From Acidobacteriaceae bacterium (GTDB taxonomy: Bacteria > Acidobacteriota > Terriglobia > Terriglobales > Acidobacteriaceae): a stretch of DNA of 46,417 nucleotides. The notes under the pieces were generated by a model that was not told where the DNA came from, did not search any database, and saw only the letters and a program-made list of their open reading frames with translations. The position numbers and the translations under genes are program-made. The stretch lies in NCBI GenBank assembly GCA_003170825.1, contig PMYL01000008.1, positions 250 to 46,666 on the forward strand, in the 5' to 3' direction. Every line of letters begins with the position of its first letter. Within the stretch, counting starts at the first letter, position 1. Shown here piece by piece: positions 1-7,818 of this stretch.

Positions 1-672
1 CTGGCCATCGACACCAGCGGCAGCGTGCGAAAGGACATGGCCGAGGAAGCGGACGCGGCTCGCCGCTTTGCTCATGCTCTGCTTCGCTCTCAAGACCAGA
101 TGAGCCTCTTGCAGTTTGCCACCGAGGCGCGCGAGCTTGTGCCCTTCACCAACAAGCTGAGCCGGATTGATCACGGCCTTGGCCAGTTGCACGCTGACTA
201 TGCGACGGCGCTCTACGATGCCATCTGCCTGGGTTCCGAAGGGCTGGGCGGCAAAGCCGGGCGCAAGGTGCTGGTCGTGATCTCCGACGGCGACGACAAC
301 ACCAGCAGCTCCACCTACGCCCAGGCCCTGGAACAGGCGCTGCGCAACGAGGCGATGATTTACAGCATCATCGACGTGCCCATCGAAGCCAGCGCCGGGC
401 GCGACCTGGGCGGCGAACACGCGCTGATTACGCTGGCCGAGCAGACCGGCGGCAAGAGCTTCTACGAGAGCGACGGCGGGCTGGACAAGGCTTTTGCGCG
501 GGTGAGCGACGATCTGCGGACACAGTATTTGCTCGGTTACTATCCAAAAGATCAAGAGCCCGGAAGCGCCTTCCACCGGGTGCAGGTGAAGGTGCCCGGG
601 GCCGCAGCCGAAGGATTTAATATCCGCCACAAGGCGGGGTATTACATAGATGCGGCGGGGATGGGGAAGTGA
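1..672 (+). CDS. VWFA-related domain protein, C-terminal part (5' end outside window)
   Basis: The reading frame is open from base 1 and ends with TGA at 670-672, giving 223 visible residues. It begins inside a von Willebrand factor A domain: the MIDAS metal-binding motif DTSGS lies at visible residues 4-8, and the VWA fold continues through the strand VLVVISDGDDN near residue 90. The segment after it (TQYLLGYYPKD and the closing HKAGYY) is the C-terminal signature I associate with the 'VWFA-related acidobacterial domain' family. These are usually secreted or surface proteins of unknown partner. The N-terminus, including any signal peptide, is not in the window. Family is clear; biological role is unknown. 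Confidence 0.85.
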   Translation: MAIDTSGSVRKDMAEEADAARRFAHALLRSQDQMSLLQFATEARELVPFTNKLSRIDHGLGQLHADYATALYDAICLGSEGLGGKAGRKVLVVISDGDDNTSSSTYAQALEQALRNEAMIYSIIDVPIEASAGRDLGGEHALITLAEQTGGKSFYESDGGLDKAFARVSDDLRTQYLLGYYPKDQEPGSAFHRVQVKVPGAAAEGFNIRHKAGYYIDAAGMGK

Positions 673-759
673 TTGGCGCCGACCGAAGGTATGTCGCTGA
701 GTGGATAGGAAATTGGCTCATTACCGAAACGGCAGGCTGCTGTTTCAGCGCTTTGCATC

Positions 760-774
760 TACAATGGCGGTATG
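760..774 (+). promoter_or_regulatory. Candidate -10 box giving a near-leaderless hfq transcript
   Basis: TACAAT at 760-765 ends only 6 bases before the ATG at 772. If it acts as a -10 box, transcription would start on or next to the start codon. I see no good -35 hexamer 16-18 bases upstream and no Shine-Dalgarno sequence before the ATG. The same box-to-ATG layout occurs at 7948 and 38948. Confidence 0.4.
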
Positions 775-1080
775 ACCTCGCCACTCTCTTCGCGCCACCG
801 TTCCAAGGCGCCTCCGCCGGGCGATACCGGCCAGGAGGCGCTCTACCTGCGCTCTCTCAGCGATCGCCAGGTGCAGATCTCCATCAAGCTGCGCGACGGG
901 GAGACCGTGCGCGGCTGGATCGAGTACTTCGACGACGCCATGGTGCGGCTGACGCGCGAGGGACATCCAAACCTCTTCATCTACAAGCATCAGATCCGCA
1001 GCATCTCCGAAGCCGGCCGGAAGCACGCTCCGCGGCGTGAGGGCGCGAGCGAAACAATTGGGGACGGGGCCGCCTCATGA
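772..1080 (+). CDS. hfq: Hfq-like Sm-fold RNA chaperone
   Basis: This 102-residue protein has the Sm core at about residues 24-80. The Sm1-like part reads VQISIKLRDGETVRGWIEYF and the Sm2-like part LFIYKHQIRSI carries the YKH triplet that is diagnostic of Hfq. Hfq forms a hexameric ring that binds A/U-rich RNA and helps small RNAs pair with mRNAs. The N-terminal 20 residues and the C-terminal 25 residues are charged or Pro-rich and look disordered. The gene overlaps the next gene by 4 bases (ATGA), so suhB translation is probably coupled to it. The Sm1 sequence differs from the proteobacterial consensus, so sRNA-binding details may differ. The start codon lacks an SD but sits just after a -10-like box. 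Confidence 0.8.
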   Translation: MTSPLSSRHRSKAPPPGDTGQEALYLRSLSDRQVQISIKLRDGETVRGWIEYFDDAMVRLTREGHPNLFIYKHQIRSISEAGRKHAPRREGASETIGDGAAS

Positions 1081-2006
1081 GCGGGGCGACGGAAAACGCG
1101 TCGGAATACGTCTGGGTTCCCAAGGCATCGGCCATTGCCAAGGAGGCGGGCGCGCGGCTACGCGAGTTTCTGGCACAGGGCGTCGAGACCGAGTACAAAG
1201 GCGACGTCGACCTGGTGACGGTGGCCGACCGGACGGTGGAAAAGCTGATCCGCGGCCGGCTGGGCGAGGCCTTTCCGGAGCACGGAATCTACGGCGAAGA
1301 GGGCACGCGGGAGCGGCTGGAGGGTGAGTTTCGGTGGTATGTGGACCCGCTGGACGGGACCACCAACTTTACCCACGGGTTCCCGCAATTCTGCGTCTCG
1401 CTGGGCCTGGAACATAGACAGGTCCAGAGACAGGTCCAGCGCCCCGCGGGGATCAGGCCGGACCAGGACGGAACGCTGGTGGCCGCGGTCATCTACGATC
1501 CCATGCGGGATGAGCTGTTTACCGCCGAACGGGGACGGGGCGCCAGGCTGAACGGCAAGCCGATGCGGGTTTCGCGCACGCCGGAACTGGCCGAGGCGCT
1601 GGTGGCCACGGGTTTTCCCAGCCGCAAGCGGCACGACAACCCGAATATTCACTTCTACCAGGAATTTACGCTGCGTTCGCACGGGGTGCGGCGTGCCGGC
1701 TCGGCCGCGCTGGACCTGGCTTATGTTGCCTCGGGCCGTATGGACGCATTCTGGGAGTTCAAGCTGAATCCCTGGGACACGGCGGCCGGCATTCTGCTGG
1801 TAGAAGAGGCTGGCGGACGGGTGACGGACTTCTCCGGCGGCCATTTCCGGCTGGACAGCCGGGAGATTCTGGCCTCGAACGGACTGATCCACGAGGAGTT
1901 GCTGGGCCTCTTCAGCGATATGTTTGCCGGGCGCGGGCTGACGCCCATTCCCACGCCGCAGGAGTATGCGGCGCACAGGGCGGCGCGGACGGCGGTTGCT
2001 GGATAG
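1077..2006 (+). CDS. suhB: Inositol monophosphatase family protein (SuhB-like)
   Basis: This 309-residue protein belongs to the Mg2+-dependent inositol monophosphatase / CysQ / FBPase superfamily. The metal-binding motifs are visible: GEE near residue 73, DPLDGTTNF at 90-98, and the C-terminal WDTAAGILLVEEAGG. The family hydrolyses myo-inositol phosphates or related sugar phosphates in the cytoplasm; in enterobacteria SuhB also takes part in rRNA antitermination. The exact substrate cannot be read from sequence. It is translationally coupled to hfq (ATGA overlap). Oddity: after CVSLGLEH, about 18 extra residues (about 114-131, HRQVQRQVQ...) precede the conserved LVAAVIYDP strand; this insertion includes a perfect 12-bp tandem duplication. 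The C-terminal 25 residues extend beyond the usual domain. Confidence 0.87.
   Translation: MSGATENASEYVWVPKASAIAKEAGARLREFLAQGVETEYKGDVDLVTVADRTVEKLIRGRLGEAFPEHGIYGEEGTRERLEGEFRWYVDPLDGTTNFTHGFPQFCVSLGLEHRQVQRQVQRPAGIRPDQDGTLVAAVIYDPMRDELFTAERGRGARLNGKPMRVSRTPELAEALVATGFPSRKRHDNPNIHFYQEFTLRSHGVRRAGSAALDLAYVASGRMDAFWEFKLNPWDTAAGILLVEEAGGRVTDFSGGHFRLDSREILASNGLIHEELLGLFSDMFAGRGLTPIPTPQEYAAHRAARTAVAG
1416..1439 (+). repeat. Perfect 12-bp tandem duplication inside suhB
   Basis: AGACAGGTCCAG occurs twice head to tail (1416-1427 and 1428-1439). It keeps the reading frame and duplicates a four-residue RQVQ-type unit in the insertion of the SuhB-like protein. Confidence 0.9.
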
Positions 2007-2016
2007 ATGTTTTTTG

Positions 2017-2037
2017 AGGGCCCGGTTCGCGGGCCCT
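2017..2037. terminator. Hairpin after suhB
   Basis: An 8-bp perfect inverted repeat, AGGGCCCG (2017-2024) and CGGGCCCT (2030-2037) with a 5-base loop, lies 10 bases after the suhB stop codon. There is no T-run on the plus side. A T6 run precedes it (2010-2015), so it is not a classic plus-strand intrinsic terminator but may still end or protect the hfq-suhB transcript. Confidence 0.5.
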
Positions 2038-2191
2038 GTTCTCGGGATGGTTCGCTTACGGGACGGCAAACCGGGGGATGATTCTCCCGATTCCCGCATC
2101 GCAAAACGGCGTTGCGGGAGTTTGGGTCAACCTTTGGGGTCCTGTGCTACCATCAGCGTCGAGAGTGTTTGTTCCCCCGGAGAAATCAGAG

Positions 2192-2452
2192 ATGGCATAC
2201 GTCATTGCAGAACCCTGTATCGGCACCAAGGACACCGCCTGTGTGGACGCCTGTCCTGTCGATTGCATTCACCCCAAGAAGGACGAGGACGGTTTCGGCG
2301 CGGCCGACCAGTTGTTCATCGATCCGGTCGAGTGCATCGACTGCGGCGCGTGCGTCCCGGCCTGCCCGGTCTCGGCCATCTTCGCGGCGGACGATGTGCC
2401 GGAGAAGTGGGCCAGCTTTACCGAGAAGAACGCCGCACACTTCGGCCGCTAA
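2192..2452 (+). CDS. Ferredoxin, 7Fe / [3Fe-4S][4Fe-4S] type
   Basis: This 86-residue protein is almost entirely ferredoxin fold. The first cluster region reads CIGTKDTACVDACPVDCIHP (Cys spacing C-x7-C-x3-C-x3-C, as in 7Fe ferredoxins). The second is CIDCGACVPACPVSAI, a full C-x2-C-x2-C-x3-C set. It is a soluble low-potential electron carrier. The start at 2192 gives the normal N-terminus MAYVIAEPCIG; an in-frame ATG at 2078 would add 38 unrelated residues. A natural partner in this window is the KorAB 2-oxoacid:ferredoxin oxidoreductase, but they are 40 kb apart and the pairing is inference. It appears monocistronic and ends 39 bases before a strong hairpin. Confidence 0.92.
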   Translation: MAYVIAEPCIGTKDTACVDACPVDCIHPKKDEDGFGAADQLFIDPVECIDCGACVPACPVSAIFAADDVPEKWASFTEKNAAHFGR

Positions 2453-2491
2453 GCGGCTTTCCACTTCCTCCCAAATTTGAGTTTTGTCACC

Positions 2492-2520
2492 ACGCGCATT
2501 CCGTCCGTCGGAATGCGCGT
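2492..2520. terminator. Strong 12-bp hairpin after the ferredoxin gene
   Basis: Arms ACGCGCATTCCG (2492-2503) and CGGAATGCGCGT (2509-2520) are perfectly complementary around a 5-base loop. The plus side continues TTGTGT and the minus side meets a short A/T-rich stretch, so it could stop transcripts of the ferredoxin gene and of the convergent AbrB-like gene. Confidence 0.65.
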
Positions 2521-2611
2521 TTGTGTCTGTGCGCCGCGGAGACGCTCATCCGGGACAAGGGCGCTGAAGCAAGTGGGAGTTTTTGGGGCCGAAAAGTCTT
2601 GCTGTGGCAGC

Positions 2612-2833
2612 CTACTGGAGGGGCTCATCCATCTCTTCGGCCGTGGAGCCGAAATCCAGTTTTGGAATCCAACCCTTGGGGTCCGAAATGGCTCCGGCGC
2701 CGGGTGTGATGGCAAACCGCCCCGTCCCGATTTCGACAAAATCGACACTGTCGCCTGTCTTGAGTCCAAGCTGTTTCCGTACGTGGGAGGGGAGGGTGAT
2801 GCGGCCGTTGAAGGTGACCATCGCGGAAGGCAT
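2612..2833 (-). CDS. Second, shorter AbrB/MazE-type DNA-binding protein (orphan antitoxin)
   Basis: This 73-residue SpoVT-AbrB/MazE swapped-hairpin protein opens MPSAMVTFNGRITLPSHVRK, closely matching the antitoxin encoded 470 bases upstream on the same strand (MPTATMTSKGQITIPIKVRK). Both share the LGLKTG/LGLKPG turn and a later PKLD...EEMD stretch. It lacks the roughly 28-residue C-terminal tail of the other copy, which is the part that in such systems usually contacts the toxin. An SD-like AGAGG precedes the ATG. No toxin gene follows it before the hairpin at 2492-2520. It may be a duplicated antitoxin kept as an extra repressor or anti-addiction copy, or a remnant. Function is inferred. 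Confidence 0.72.
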   Translation of the reverse strand: MPSAMVTFNGRITLPSHVRKQLGLKTGDSVDFVEIGTGRFAITPGAGAISDPKGWIPKLDFGSTAEEMDEPLQ

Positions 2834-2914
2834 TTGGAACCTCTGCCGCCATTGTAGCCTTCGGTCAATCGCCTGCCTTGTGCAAAACAGAACAGCAGGG
2901 CCGGGCGCGACGGC

Positions 2915-3310
2915 CTATCCGATTAGTTGCATGCCGGCATCGCGCGCGGCTTTTCGGTCGAAGGTGACGGTTCGGCTGCATCCCGCGGCCTTGGCGGAGC
3001 TGGCGATCAGGCAATCGGAAAACTCCGTGTTTCCTTTCCGATAAAGTTGCAAAGCGTTCTGGACAACATCCGCCTGCTCAATCACAATCTCGTCTCGTGT
3101 GAGCAGTTGACCCAGGATCGTTGCAATTCCTGTGCGGCCGATGCGATTCTGGCTGGAGATTACCCACACAAGCTCAAGGATCGCTGCCGCTCCAACCCAC
3201 CCCGGCTCGTTCAAGGTCAAGGAGCCGATGATCCGATCGGCCTTCGGGCTTTGCAGGGGATCGTCCTGCAGAAAAAAGCGGAGCAGAACATTCGTATCCA
3301 GCCCGGTCAC
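2915..3310 (-). CDS. vapC: VapC-type PIN-domain ribonuclease toxin
   Basis: This 131-residue PIN-domain protein has the four acidic residues of the active site in order: D5 (GLDTNVLL), E46 (AAILELVWV), D99 (NTEFSDCLIA) and D118 (TVTFDRKAA). VapC toxins are Mg2+-dependent endoribonucleases that cut tRNA or rRNA and are held inactive by a cognate antitoxin. The start codon overlaps the end of the upstream AbrB-like antitoxin by 4 bases, the usual arrangement for coupled toxin-antitoxin translation. Here the antitoxin is of AbrB/MazE type, a pairing seen in many vapBC loci. All catalytic residues are intact, so the toxin is probably active. Confidence 0.88.
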   Translation of the reverse strand: MTGLDTNVLLRFFLQDDPLQSPKADRIIGSLTLNEPGWVGAAAILELVWVISSQNRIGRTGIATILGQLLTRDEIVIEQADVVQNALQLYRKGNTEFSDCLIASSAKAAGCSRTVTFDRKAARDAGMQLIG

Positions 3311-3600
3311 GCGGCCTCTCCAGGTGTAACGCCTTCGTACGCGTCACTGCGGGTTGCCGCATCCAGTTTCGCGGCATGATCGAGAATCGCCCGATCCATT
3401 TCCTCGATGGTGACCACATGGTCCAGCTTCGGTAGACAGCCTCTCATCTCCATGATCGAGCCTGTTTTGGGCCGGAAGGCGTACTCCCCGTCTTCGACCT
3501 CATAGAAATCGATCCGGACGCCTGGTTTCAACCCAAGCGCCTTCCGAACCTTGATAGGAATCGTGATCTGGCCTTTGGAAGTCATAGTCGCTGTCGGCAT
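3307..3600 (-). CDS. vapB: AbrB/MazE-type antitoxin of the VapC toxin
   Basis: The 97-residue protein has an N-terminal SpoVT-AbrB DNA-binding domain (TMTSKGQITIPIKVRKALGL, about residues 5-24) and a C-terminal tail of about 45 residues likely to wrap the toxin. I chose the ATG at 3600 because AAAGGA lies 6 bases upstream; an in-frame TTG at 3615 would overlap that SD. The stop overlaps the vapC start. The protein probably represses its own operon through the palindrome at 3646-3663. A perfect TATAAT on the minus strand (3621-3626) would place the transcript start about 14 bases before the ATG. Confidence 0.86.
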   Translation of the reverse strand: MPTATMTSKGQITIPIKVRKALGLKPGVRIDFYEVEDGEYAFRPKTGSIMEMRGCLPKLDHVVTIEEMDRAILDHAAKLDAATRSDAYEGVTPGEAA

Positions 3601-3620
3601 CGGAATTCCTTTCAAAATCC

Positions 3621-3663
3621 ATTATACCTTACATTTCAAGAAATCCCTTACTTTACTGTAAGG
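3621..3663 (-). promoter_or_regulatory. vapBC promoter -10 box and palindromic operator
   Basis: On the minus strand 3626-3621 reads TATAAT, a perfect -10 box. Just upstream, CCTTAC (3646-3651) and GTAAGG (3658-3663) form a perfect 6-bp inverted repeat with a 6-base spacer, and a third CCTTAC lies at 3627-3632 next to the -10 box. This spacing over the -35/-10 region suits autorepression by the AbrB-like antitoxin. The same sites lie 56 bases before the divergent recO start, so recO could be affected too. Confidence 0.6.
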
Positions 3664-3718
3664 AATTATGTGGCGCGGTCCTTCCAGACGCAGGCCGCAA
3701 TGCGAAGATAGTAGACGC

Positions 3719-4462
3719 ATGAGCGTGCTCACCTCAGAAGCGGTGGTTTTGCGTACCTGGCCGGTCAATGAGGCCGACCTGATTGTGAGCTTTTTCACGC
3801 GCGATTACGGCCGGGTGAAGGGCGTGGCCAAGTCGGCGCTCAAGAGCCGCAAGCGGTTTGGAGGGGCGCTGGAGCCGATGACCGTAGCGCGGGCCTGGTT
3901 TGCCGAACGGCCCCGGCAAGAACTGGTGCGGCTGGATCAGTTGGAGATTGTCCGCTCGCCGCTCTCGACTGCCGTGGACCATGCGCGCATGACGGTGTTG
4001 AGTTTTTTTGCCGAGGTGCTGGATCAGGCGCTGCCCGAGCACGATCCCCAGGAGCCGGTCTTCCGGCTGCTGCTGGCGGTGCTTGAGCAGACCACGGTGG
4101 AGCAGCCGTGGATGCCGCTGACCTATTTTTCGCTGTGGATGACGCGGCTGATGGGGCTTCTGCCGGACATCGCCCATTGCACCGTTTGCCGCGAAGCGCT
4201 GGAGGCTGGCGAGACCAGCTTCAACACGCTCGGCGACGGCCTGTTCTGCGCCCTGCATCGCAACGGAAACTCGAGCGCACTCTCGGCGGATTCCTGGCAA
4301 CTGGCGCAGCGGATGCTCAGGGCGCCGGTGTCGGCCTTTGCCGCCGAACCGTGGCCGCGGCGGCGCGGACAGGATCTGCGCCGCTTCACCTTGCAGGCCC
4401 TGGAGCGCCATCTGGAGCGCAAGCTGCGCTCGGCCGAGGCGCTGGGACGCCTGGGAGGCTGA
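3719..4462 (+). CDS. recO: DNA repair protein RecO
   Basis: The 247-residue protein matches RecO over its full length. The N-terminal OB fold starts [20 protein letters not shown] and includes [20 protein letters not shown] helical domain follows, and a zinc site is seen as CTVC plus FCALH near residues 155-180. RecO acts with RecF and RecR to load RecA onto SSB-coated gaps during recombinational repair. The start at 3719 fits the family N-terminus; an upstream in-frame ATG at 3668 would add 17 residues without family similarity. It is divergent from the toxin-antitoxin operon and is followed 73 bases later by glyQ, so co-transcription with glyQS is possible. Confidence 0.9.
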   Translation: MSVLTSEAVVLRTWPVNEADLIVSFFTRDYGRVKGVAKSALKSRKRFGGALEPMTVARAWFAERPRQELVRLDQLEIVRSPLSTAVDHARMTVLSFFAEVLDQALPEHDPQEPVFRLLLAVLEQTTVEQPWMPLTYFSLWMTRLMGLLPDIAHCTVCREALEAGETSFNTLGDGLFCALHRNGNSSALSADSWQLAQRMLRAPVSAFAAEPWPRRRGQDLRRFTLQALERHLERKLRSAEALGRLGG

Positions 4463-4535
4463 TCGTGACTGGAGGACGGAAAAAGGCTGGAGGCTGATAA
4501 AATCGATCTCAGTTCCGTCGAGAGAGAGAGTTTCC

Positions 4536-5522
4536 GTGCCTTCATCCACCGTTTCATCCTCTGCGGTTGTATTGCCTGCGAAACCTGCCGCGCTGACCTT
4601 TCAGGAGCTATTGTTCCGCTTGCAGGGCTTTTGGGCGGAGCGCGGCTGCGTGTTGCAGCAGCCCTACGACGTTGAAGTGGGCGCGGGCACCATGGCGCCG
4701 GAGACGTTTCTGCGCGTGCTGGGGCCCAAGCCCTACAAAGTGGGCTATGCCCAGCCCTCGCGGCGGCCCGCGGACGGCCGCTACGGCGAGAACCCCAACC
4801 GGCTCTTCCGCCACACGCAGTTTCAGCTAATTCTGAAGCCGCCGCCGGTGAACGTGCAGGAGCTATATCTGGAGTCTCTGGAAGCCATCGGCATCGATCT
4901 CAGCAAGCACGATCTGAAGTTCGAGGAAGATAACTGGGAGGGTCCAACTGTAGGCGCCTGGGGCGTGGGCTGGCAGGTGATGATGGACGGCATGGAGATC
5001 ACCCAGTTCACTTACTTCCAGCAGTGCGGCGGCCTTGACCTGGACCCTATCTGCGCCGAACTGACCTATGGACTGGAGCGTCTCGCGGCTTTTATGCAGG
5101 ACGTGGACTCCGTCTACGACGTGGTCTGGGCGCACGATCCGGAGACCGGCGCGGCGGTCACTTATGGCGATGTCCGGCTGAGCGAAGAGCTTCAGTACTC
5201 GGTCTACAACTTCGAGGACGCCGATGTGGACCGGCTTTGGGCGCACTTCAATAGCTACGAAGCCGAAGCTCAGGCCCTGCTGGATCGGTGGAAAGCCATT
5301 CAGGAAAACGAGAAGGCGACGGCCGTCGAGAAGCGGCGTTTTCCCATCATGTCTACTTACGAGCTGGCGCTGAAGTGCTCGAATCTCTTCAACCTTCTGG
5401 ATGCGCGCGGTGCGATCAGCGTTACAGAGCGCGTTGGGATGATCGGGCGCATCCGCAACCTGGCGGTGGGCGTGGCCAAAGCGTATGTGGCGCAGCAGAA
5501 TGGAGCAGCTTCCAGCTCCTAG
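4536..5522 (+). CDS. glyQ: Glycyl-tRNA synthetase alpha chain
   Basis: The protein is the catalytic alpha subunit of the bacterial alpha2beta2 class II glycyl-tRNA synthetase, which charges tRNA-Gly with glycine in the cytoplasm. The conserved opening [20 protein letters not shown], the stretch [19 protein letters not shown], and [17 protein letters not shown] are all present, as are [10 protein letters not shown] and [11 protein letters not shown] chose GTG at 4536, preceded by a GAGAGAG SD-like run, giving 328 residues; this is about 20 longer than usual because of a Ser/Val/Ala-rich N-terminal extension before TFQELL. The beta-subunit gene follows after a 138-base spacer that holds a large imperfect inverted repeat. 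Confidence 0.93.
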   Translation: MPSSTVSSSAVVLPAKPAALTFQELLFRLQGFWAERGCVLQQPYDVEVGAGTMAPETFLRVLGPKPYKVGYAQPSRRPADGRYGENPNRLFRHTQFQLILKPPPVNVQELYLESLEAIGIDLSKHDLKFEEDNWEGPTVGAWGVGWQVMMDGMEITQFTYFQQCGGLDLDPICAELTYGLERLAAFMQDVDSVYDVVWAHDPETGAAVTYGDVRLSEELQYSVYNFEDADVDRLWAHFNSYEAEAQALLDRWKAIQENEKATAVEKRRFPIMSTYELALKCSNLFNLLDARGAISVTERVGMIGRIRNLAVGVAKAYVAQQNGAASSS

Positions 5523-5624
5523 CTGCTAGCTTCTAGCTTGCCCTGCTTGGGTTTGATGCAACGACTTGCCCGCGCAAGACAGAGCTGAAAGCTGAGAGCC
5601 AGAAGCTAGAAGTTAAAAGCTAGG
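5518..5624. repeat. AGCT-rich imperfect inverted repeat between glyQ and glyS
   Basis: The left arm (5518-5539, containing CTTCTAGCTT) and right arm (5603-5624, containing AAGCTAGAAG) pair over 22 positions with 3 mismatches, and enclose about 63 bases. More partial AGCT units flank both arms. The left arm overlaps the last codons of glyQ. A related structure made of the same words lies between groEL and groES (38124-38209). Confidence 0.7.
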
Positions 5625-5660
5625 CTTACTGAAGCCTGAAGGCAGAAAGAAACTCACATT

Positions 5661-7775
5661 ATGGCGGATTTCTTGTTGGAGATTGGGCTGGAAGAGGTTC
5701 CGGCCCGCATGATTGCCGGGGCTGAGGCCGAGTTGGGCAGGCGGGTTTGCGGTCTGCTGACGCGGGAGCGGCTGCTTGGGACGAAGCGCAAACTGACCAC
5801 GTACTCGACGCCGCGGCGGCTGGCCGTGCTGGTGGAAGGAGTGTCGCCGCGCCAGGCGGATACCGAGGAGCATTTGACGGGCCCCTCATGGAAGGTGGCC
5901 TTCAAGGATGGAGCGCCGACGGCGGCTGCCGAGGCCTTTGCCAAGAAGGCTGGCGTGGCCGTGACGGCTCTCAAGAAAGTCACTAACGCCAAGGGCGAGT
6001 ATGTGGGCGCGACGGTGAAGCGGCCGGGCCGCGGGGCGGCGGAGTTGCTGGCTGCGGAACTGCCCAAGGAGGTTCTGGGCCTCTACTGGGCTAAGAACAT
6101 GTACTGGCGGGCAGGCAAGCCGGAGCGCTTCGTCAGGCCGGTGCGGTGGGTGATAGCGCTGCTCGGCTCCAAGGTTGTGCCGCTGGAGATTGCCGGGATT
6201 GCGGCGGGCAAGCAGAGCCGCGGGCATCGAGTACTGCACAGCGGGAAGCCAGTGCTGCTTGCCAAGGCCAGGGACTACTCCGAGGCGCTGCGCAAGGCCT
6301 TTGTCGTGGTGGATGTGGCGGAGCGCCGTCATTCGATCCGAAAGGCGCTGGATGCGGCCACACGGACGGTCCCTGACGCACGCTGGCGCGAGGATGAGGC
6401 GCTGATCGAGACTGTGGTGCATCTGACCGAGTGGCCGACCGTGGTGCTGGGCGACTTTGAGCCCGAGTACCTGGCGCTGCCGGAAGAGGTGCTGGTCACC
6501 GTCATGCGCGACCACCAGAAGTACTTCGCTGTGGAGGGCGCGGATGGCAAGCTGGCGCCGCACTTCCTGGCGGTACTCAATACTGAGGTGGACGACGAGG
6601 GCCGGGCGATCATCCGCCACGGCAATGCGCGGGTGCTCCGCGCGCGATTCAAGGACGCGCGGTTCTTCTGGGATTTCGACCAGAAGACGCCGCTCGCGGC
6701 GCGCGTGGAGAGCCTGAAGGCCGTCACCTTCCAGAAGGAACTGGGCAGCTACCACTGGAAGACAGAGGCGAATCTCAGGCTTGCGAGGGAATACGCAAGC
6801 TGGTATGCAATCCATGCTTCGGCTACATGCGATCGAGACCTGTGCAGAATCGTAGAGACCGCGGTTCAGTTGGCAAAGACAGACCTTACTACCGAGTTGG
6901 TCAAGGAGTTTACCGAGTTGCAGGGTGTCGTTGGCGGTGTGTACGCGCTGGCGCAGGGCTTGGGGGAACGGGTCGCTGAGGCGATCTACTGGCAATATCG
7001 TCCGGCGAATACAGAGGACCGGATTCCACCCACTGTTGAGGGACAACTCCTCGGTCTTGCCGACCGCGTACAGACCATCGCAGCCATGTTTTCCATCGGG
7101 AATGCGCCCACCGGATCGAAGGATCCGTTTGCATTGCGCCGAGCGGCAAATGGAGTCATCAAGATTCTTGCCGAGTCCCAGTTACCGCTTGATCTCATAC
7201 GTTTGATTCGGCCTGCGGTCAACGAAGCTGAGAACTGCTCCCAGGCAAAGCTCGAACAAGATGTTCGAGCTTTCTTCAAGGAGCGGCTGCACTTCTATCT
7301 GAAAGATGTCCGCGGGTTTGCCTACGACGTGGTGAACGCCGTGCTGGCCGCGGACGCCGACGACGTGCGCGATGCGATTGCGCGGGCTGAAGCGTTGACG
7401 GCGGTGCGCGGGTCAGAGGATTTCAGGGCGATCTCGGCGGCTTTCAAGCGCATCAAGAACATTCTGAGGCAGGCCGAAGAGAAGCAGTTCGCGATTGGCT
7501 CGGCGGAGGACGTCAGGCTCTCAGTGGAAGCGTGGCAATTCTCGGCAGCCGCGGCGGCGCTGGCGCCGGAGGTTGCTAGGCTGCGTCAGCAGAGGGCCTA
7601 CGTCGAGGCGCTGGCATTGATCGCCACGCTGCGGCCGGACGTGGATGCTTTCTTCGACAAGGTCATGGTGCTCGATCCCGATCCCGCTATACGCGGGGCG
7701 CATCTGGCCCTGATCGACGAGGTGCTGCGCGGGTTCTCGGGCATTGCCGACTTCAGCGAGATCGTGACGGCGTAG
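5661..7775 (+). CDS. glyS: Glycyl-tRNA synthetase beta chain
   Basis: This 704-residue protein is the beta subunit of heterotetrameric glycyl-tRNA synthetase, which contributes tRNA recognition. It opens with the family signature MADFLLEIGLEEVPARMI. It carries the typical TEWPTVVLGDFEPEYLALPEEVLVTVMRDHQKYF region (about residues 250-290) and NTEDRIPPTVEGQLLGLADR further on (about 448-468). The length is normal for GlyS (about 690 residues). Translation starts at ATG 5661. It lies downstream of glyQ on the same strand and is probably co-transcribed; the structured spacer may affect the alpha:beta ratio, but that is inference. Base use is slightly less G+C rich around 6780-7260 than in the rest of the gene. 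Confidence 0.95.
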   Translation: MADFLLEIGLEEVPARMIAGAEAELGRRVCGLLTRERLLGTKRKLTTYSTPRRLAVLVEGVSPRQADTEEHLTGPSWKVAFKDGAPTAAAEAFAKKAGVAVTALKKVTNAKGEYVGATVKRPGRGAAELLAAELPKEVLGLYWAKNMYWRAGKPERFVRPVRWVIALLGSKVVPLEIAGIAAGKQSRGHRVLHSGKPVLLAKARDYSEALRKAFVVVDVAERRHSIRKALDAATRTVPDARWREDEALIETVVHLTEWPTVVLGDFEPEYLALPEEVLVTVMRDHQKYFAVEGADGKLAPHFLAVLNTEVDDEGRAIIRHGNARVLRARFKDARFFWDFDQKTPLAARVESLKAVTFQKELGSYHWKTEANLRLAREYASWYAIHASATCDRDLCRIVETAVQLAKTDLTTELVKEFTELQGVVGGVYALAQGLGERVAEAIYWQYRPANTEDRIPPTVEGQLLGLADRVQTIAAMFSIGNAPTGSKDPFALRRAANGVIKILAESQLPLDLIRLIRPAVNEAENCSQAKLEQDVRAFFKERLHFYLKDVRGFAYDVVNAVLAADADDVRDAIARAEALTAVRGSEDFRAISAAFKRIKNILRQAEEKQFAIGSAEDVRLSVEAWQFSAAAAALAPEVARLRQQRAYVEALALIATLRPDVDAFFDKVMVLDPDPAIRGAHLALIDEVLRGFSGIADFSEIVTA

Positions 7776-7818
7776 GGGTGGAGTCCGTTTCGCCGGCTGG
7801 TTGAGTGTTGTGGCGTCT

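Noticed and set aside
669..1040. Plus-strand open frame overlapping hfq
   Set aside because: It is out of frame with the recognisable Sm domain and has no motif or SD.
5886..7046. Long antisense open frame opposite glyS (386 codons)
   Set aside because: It lies wholly inside glyS, is His/Arg/Gln-rich as expected from antisense of G+C-rich codons, and has no family similarity.
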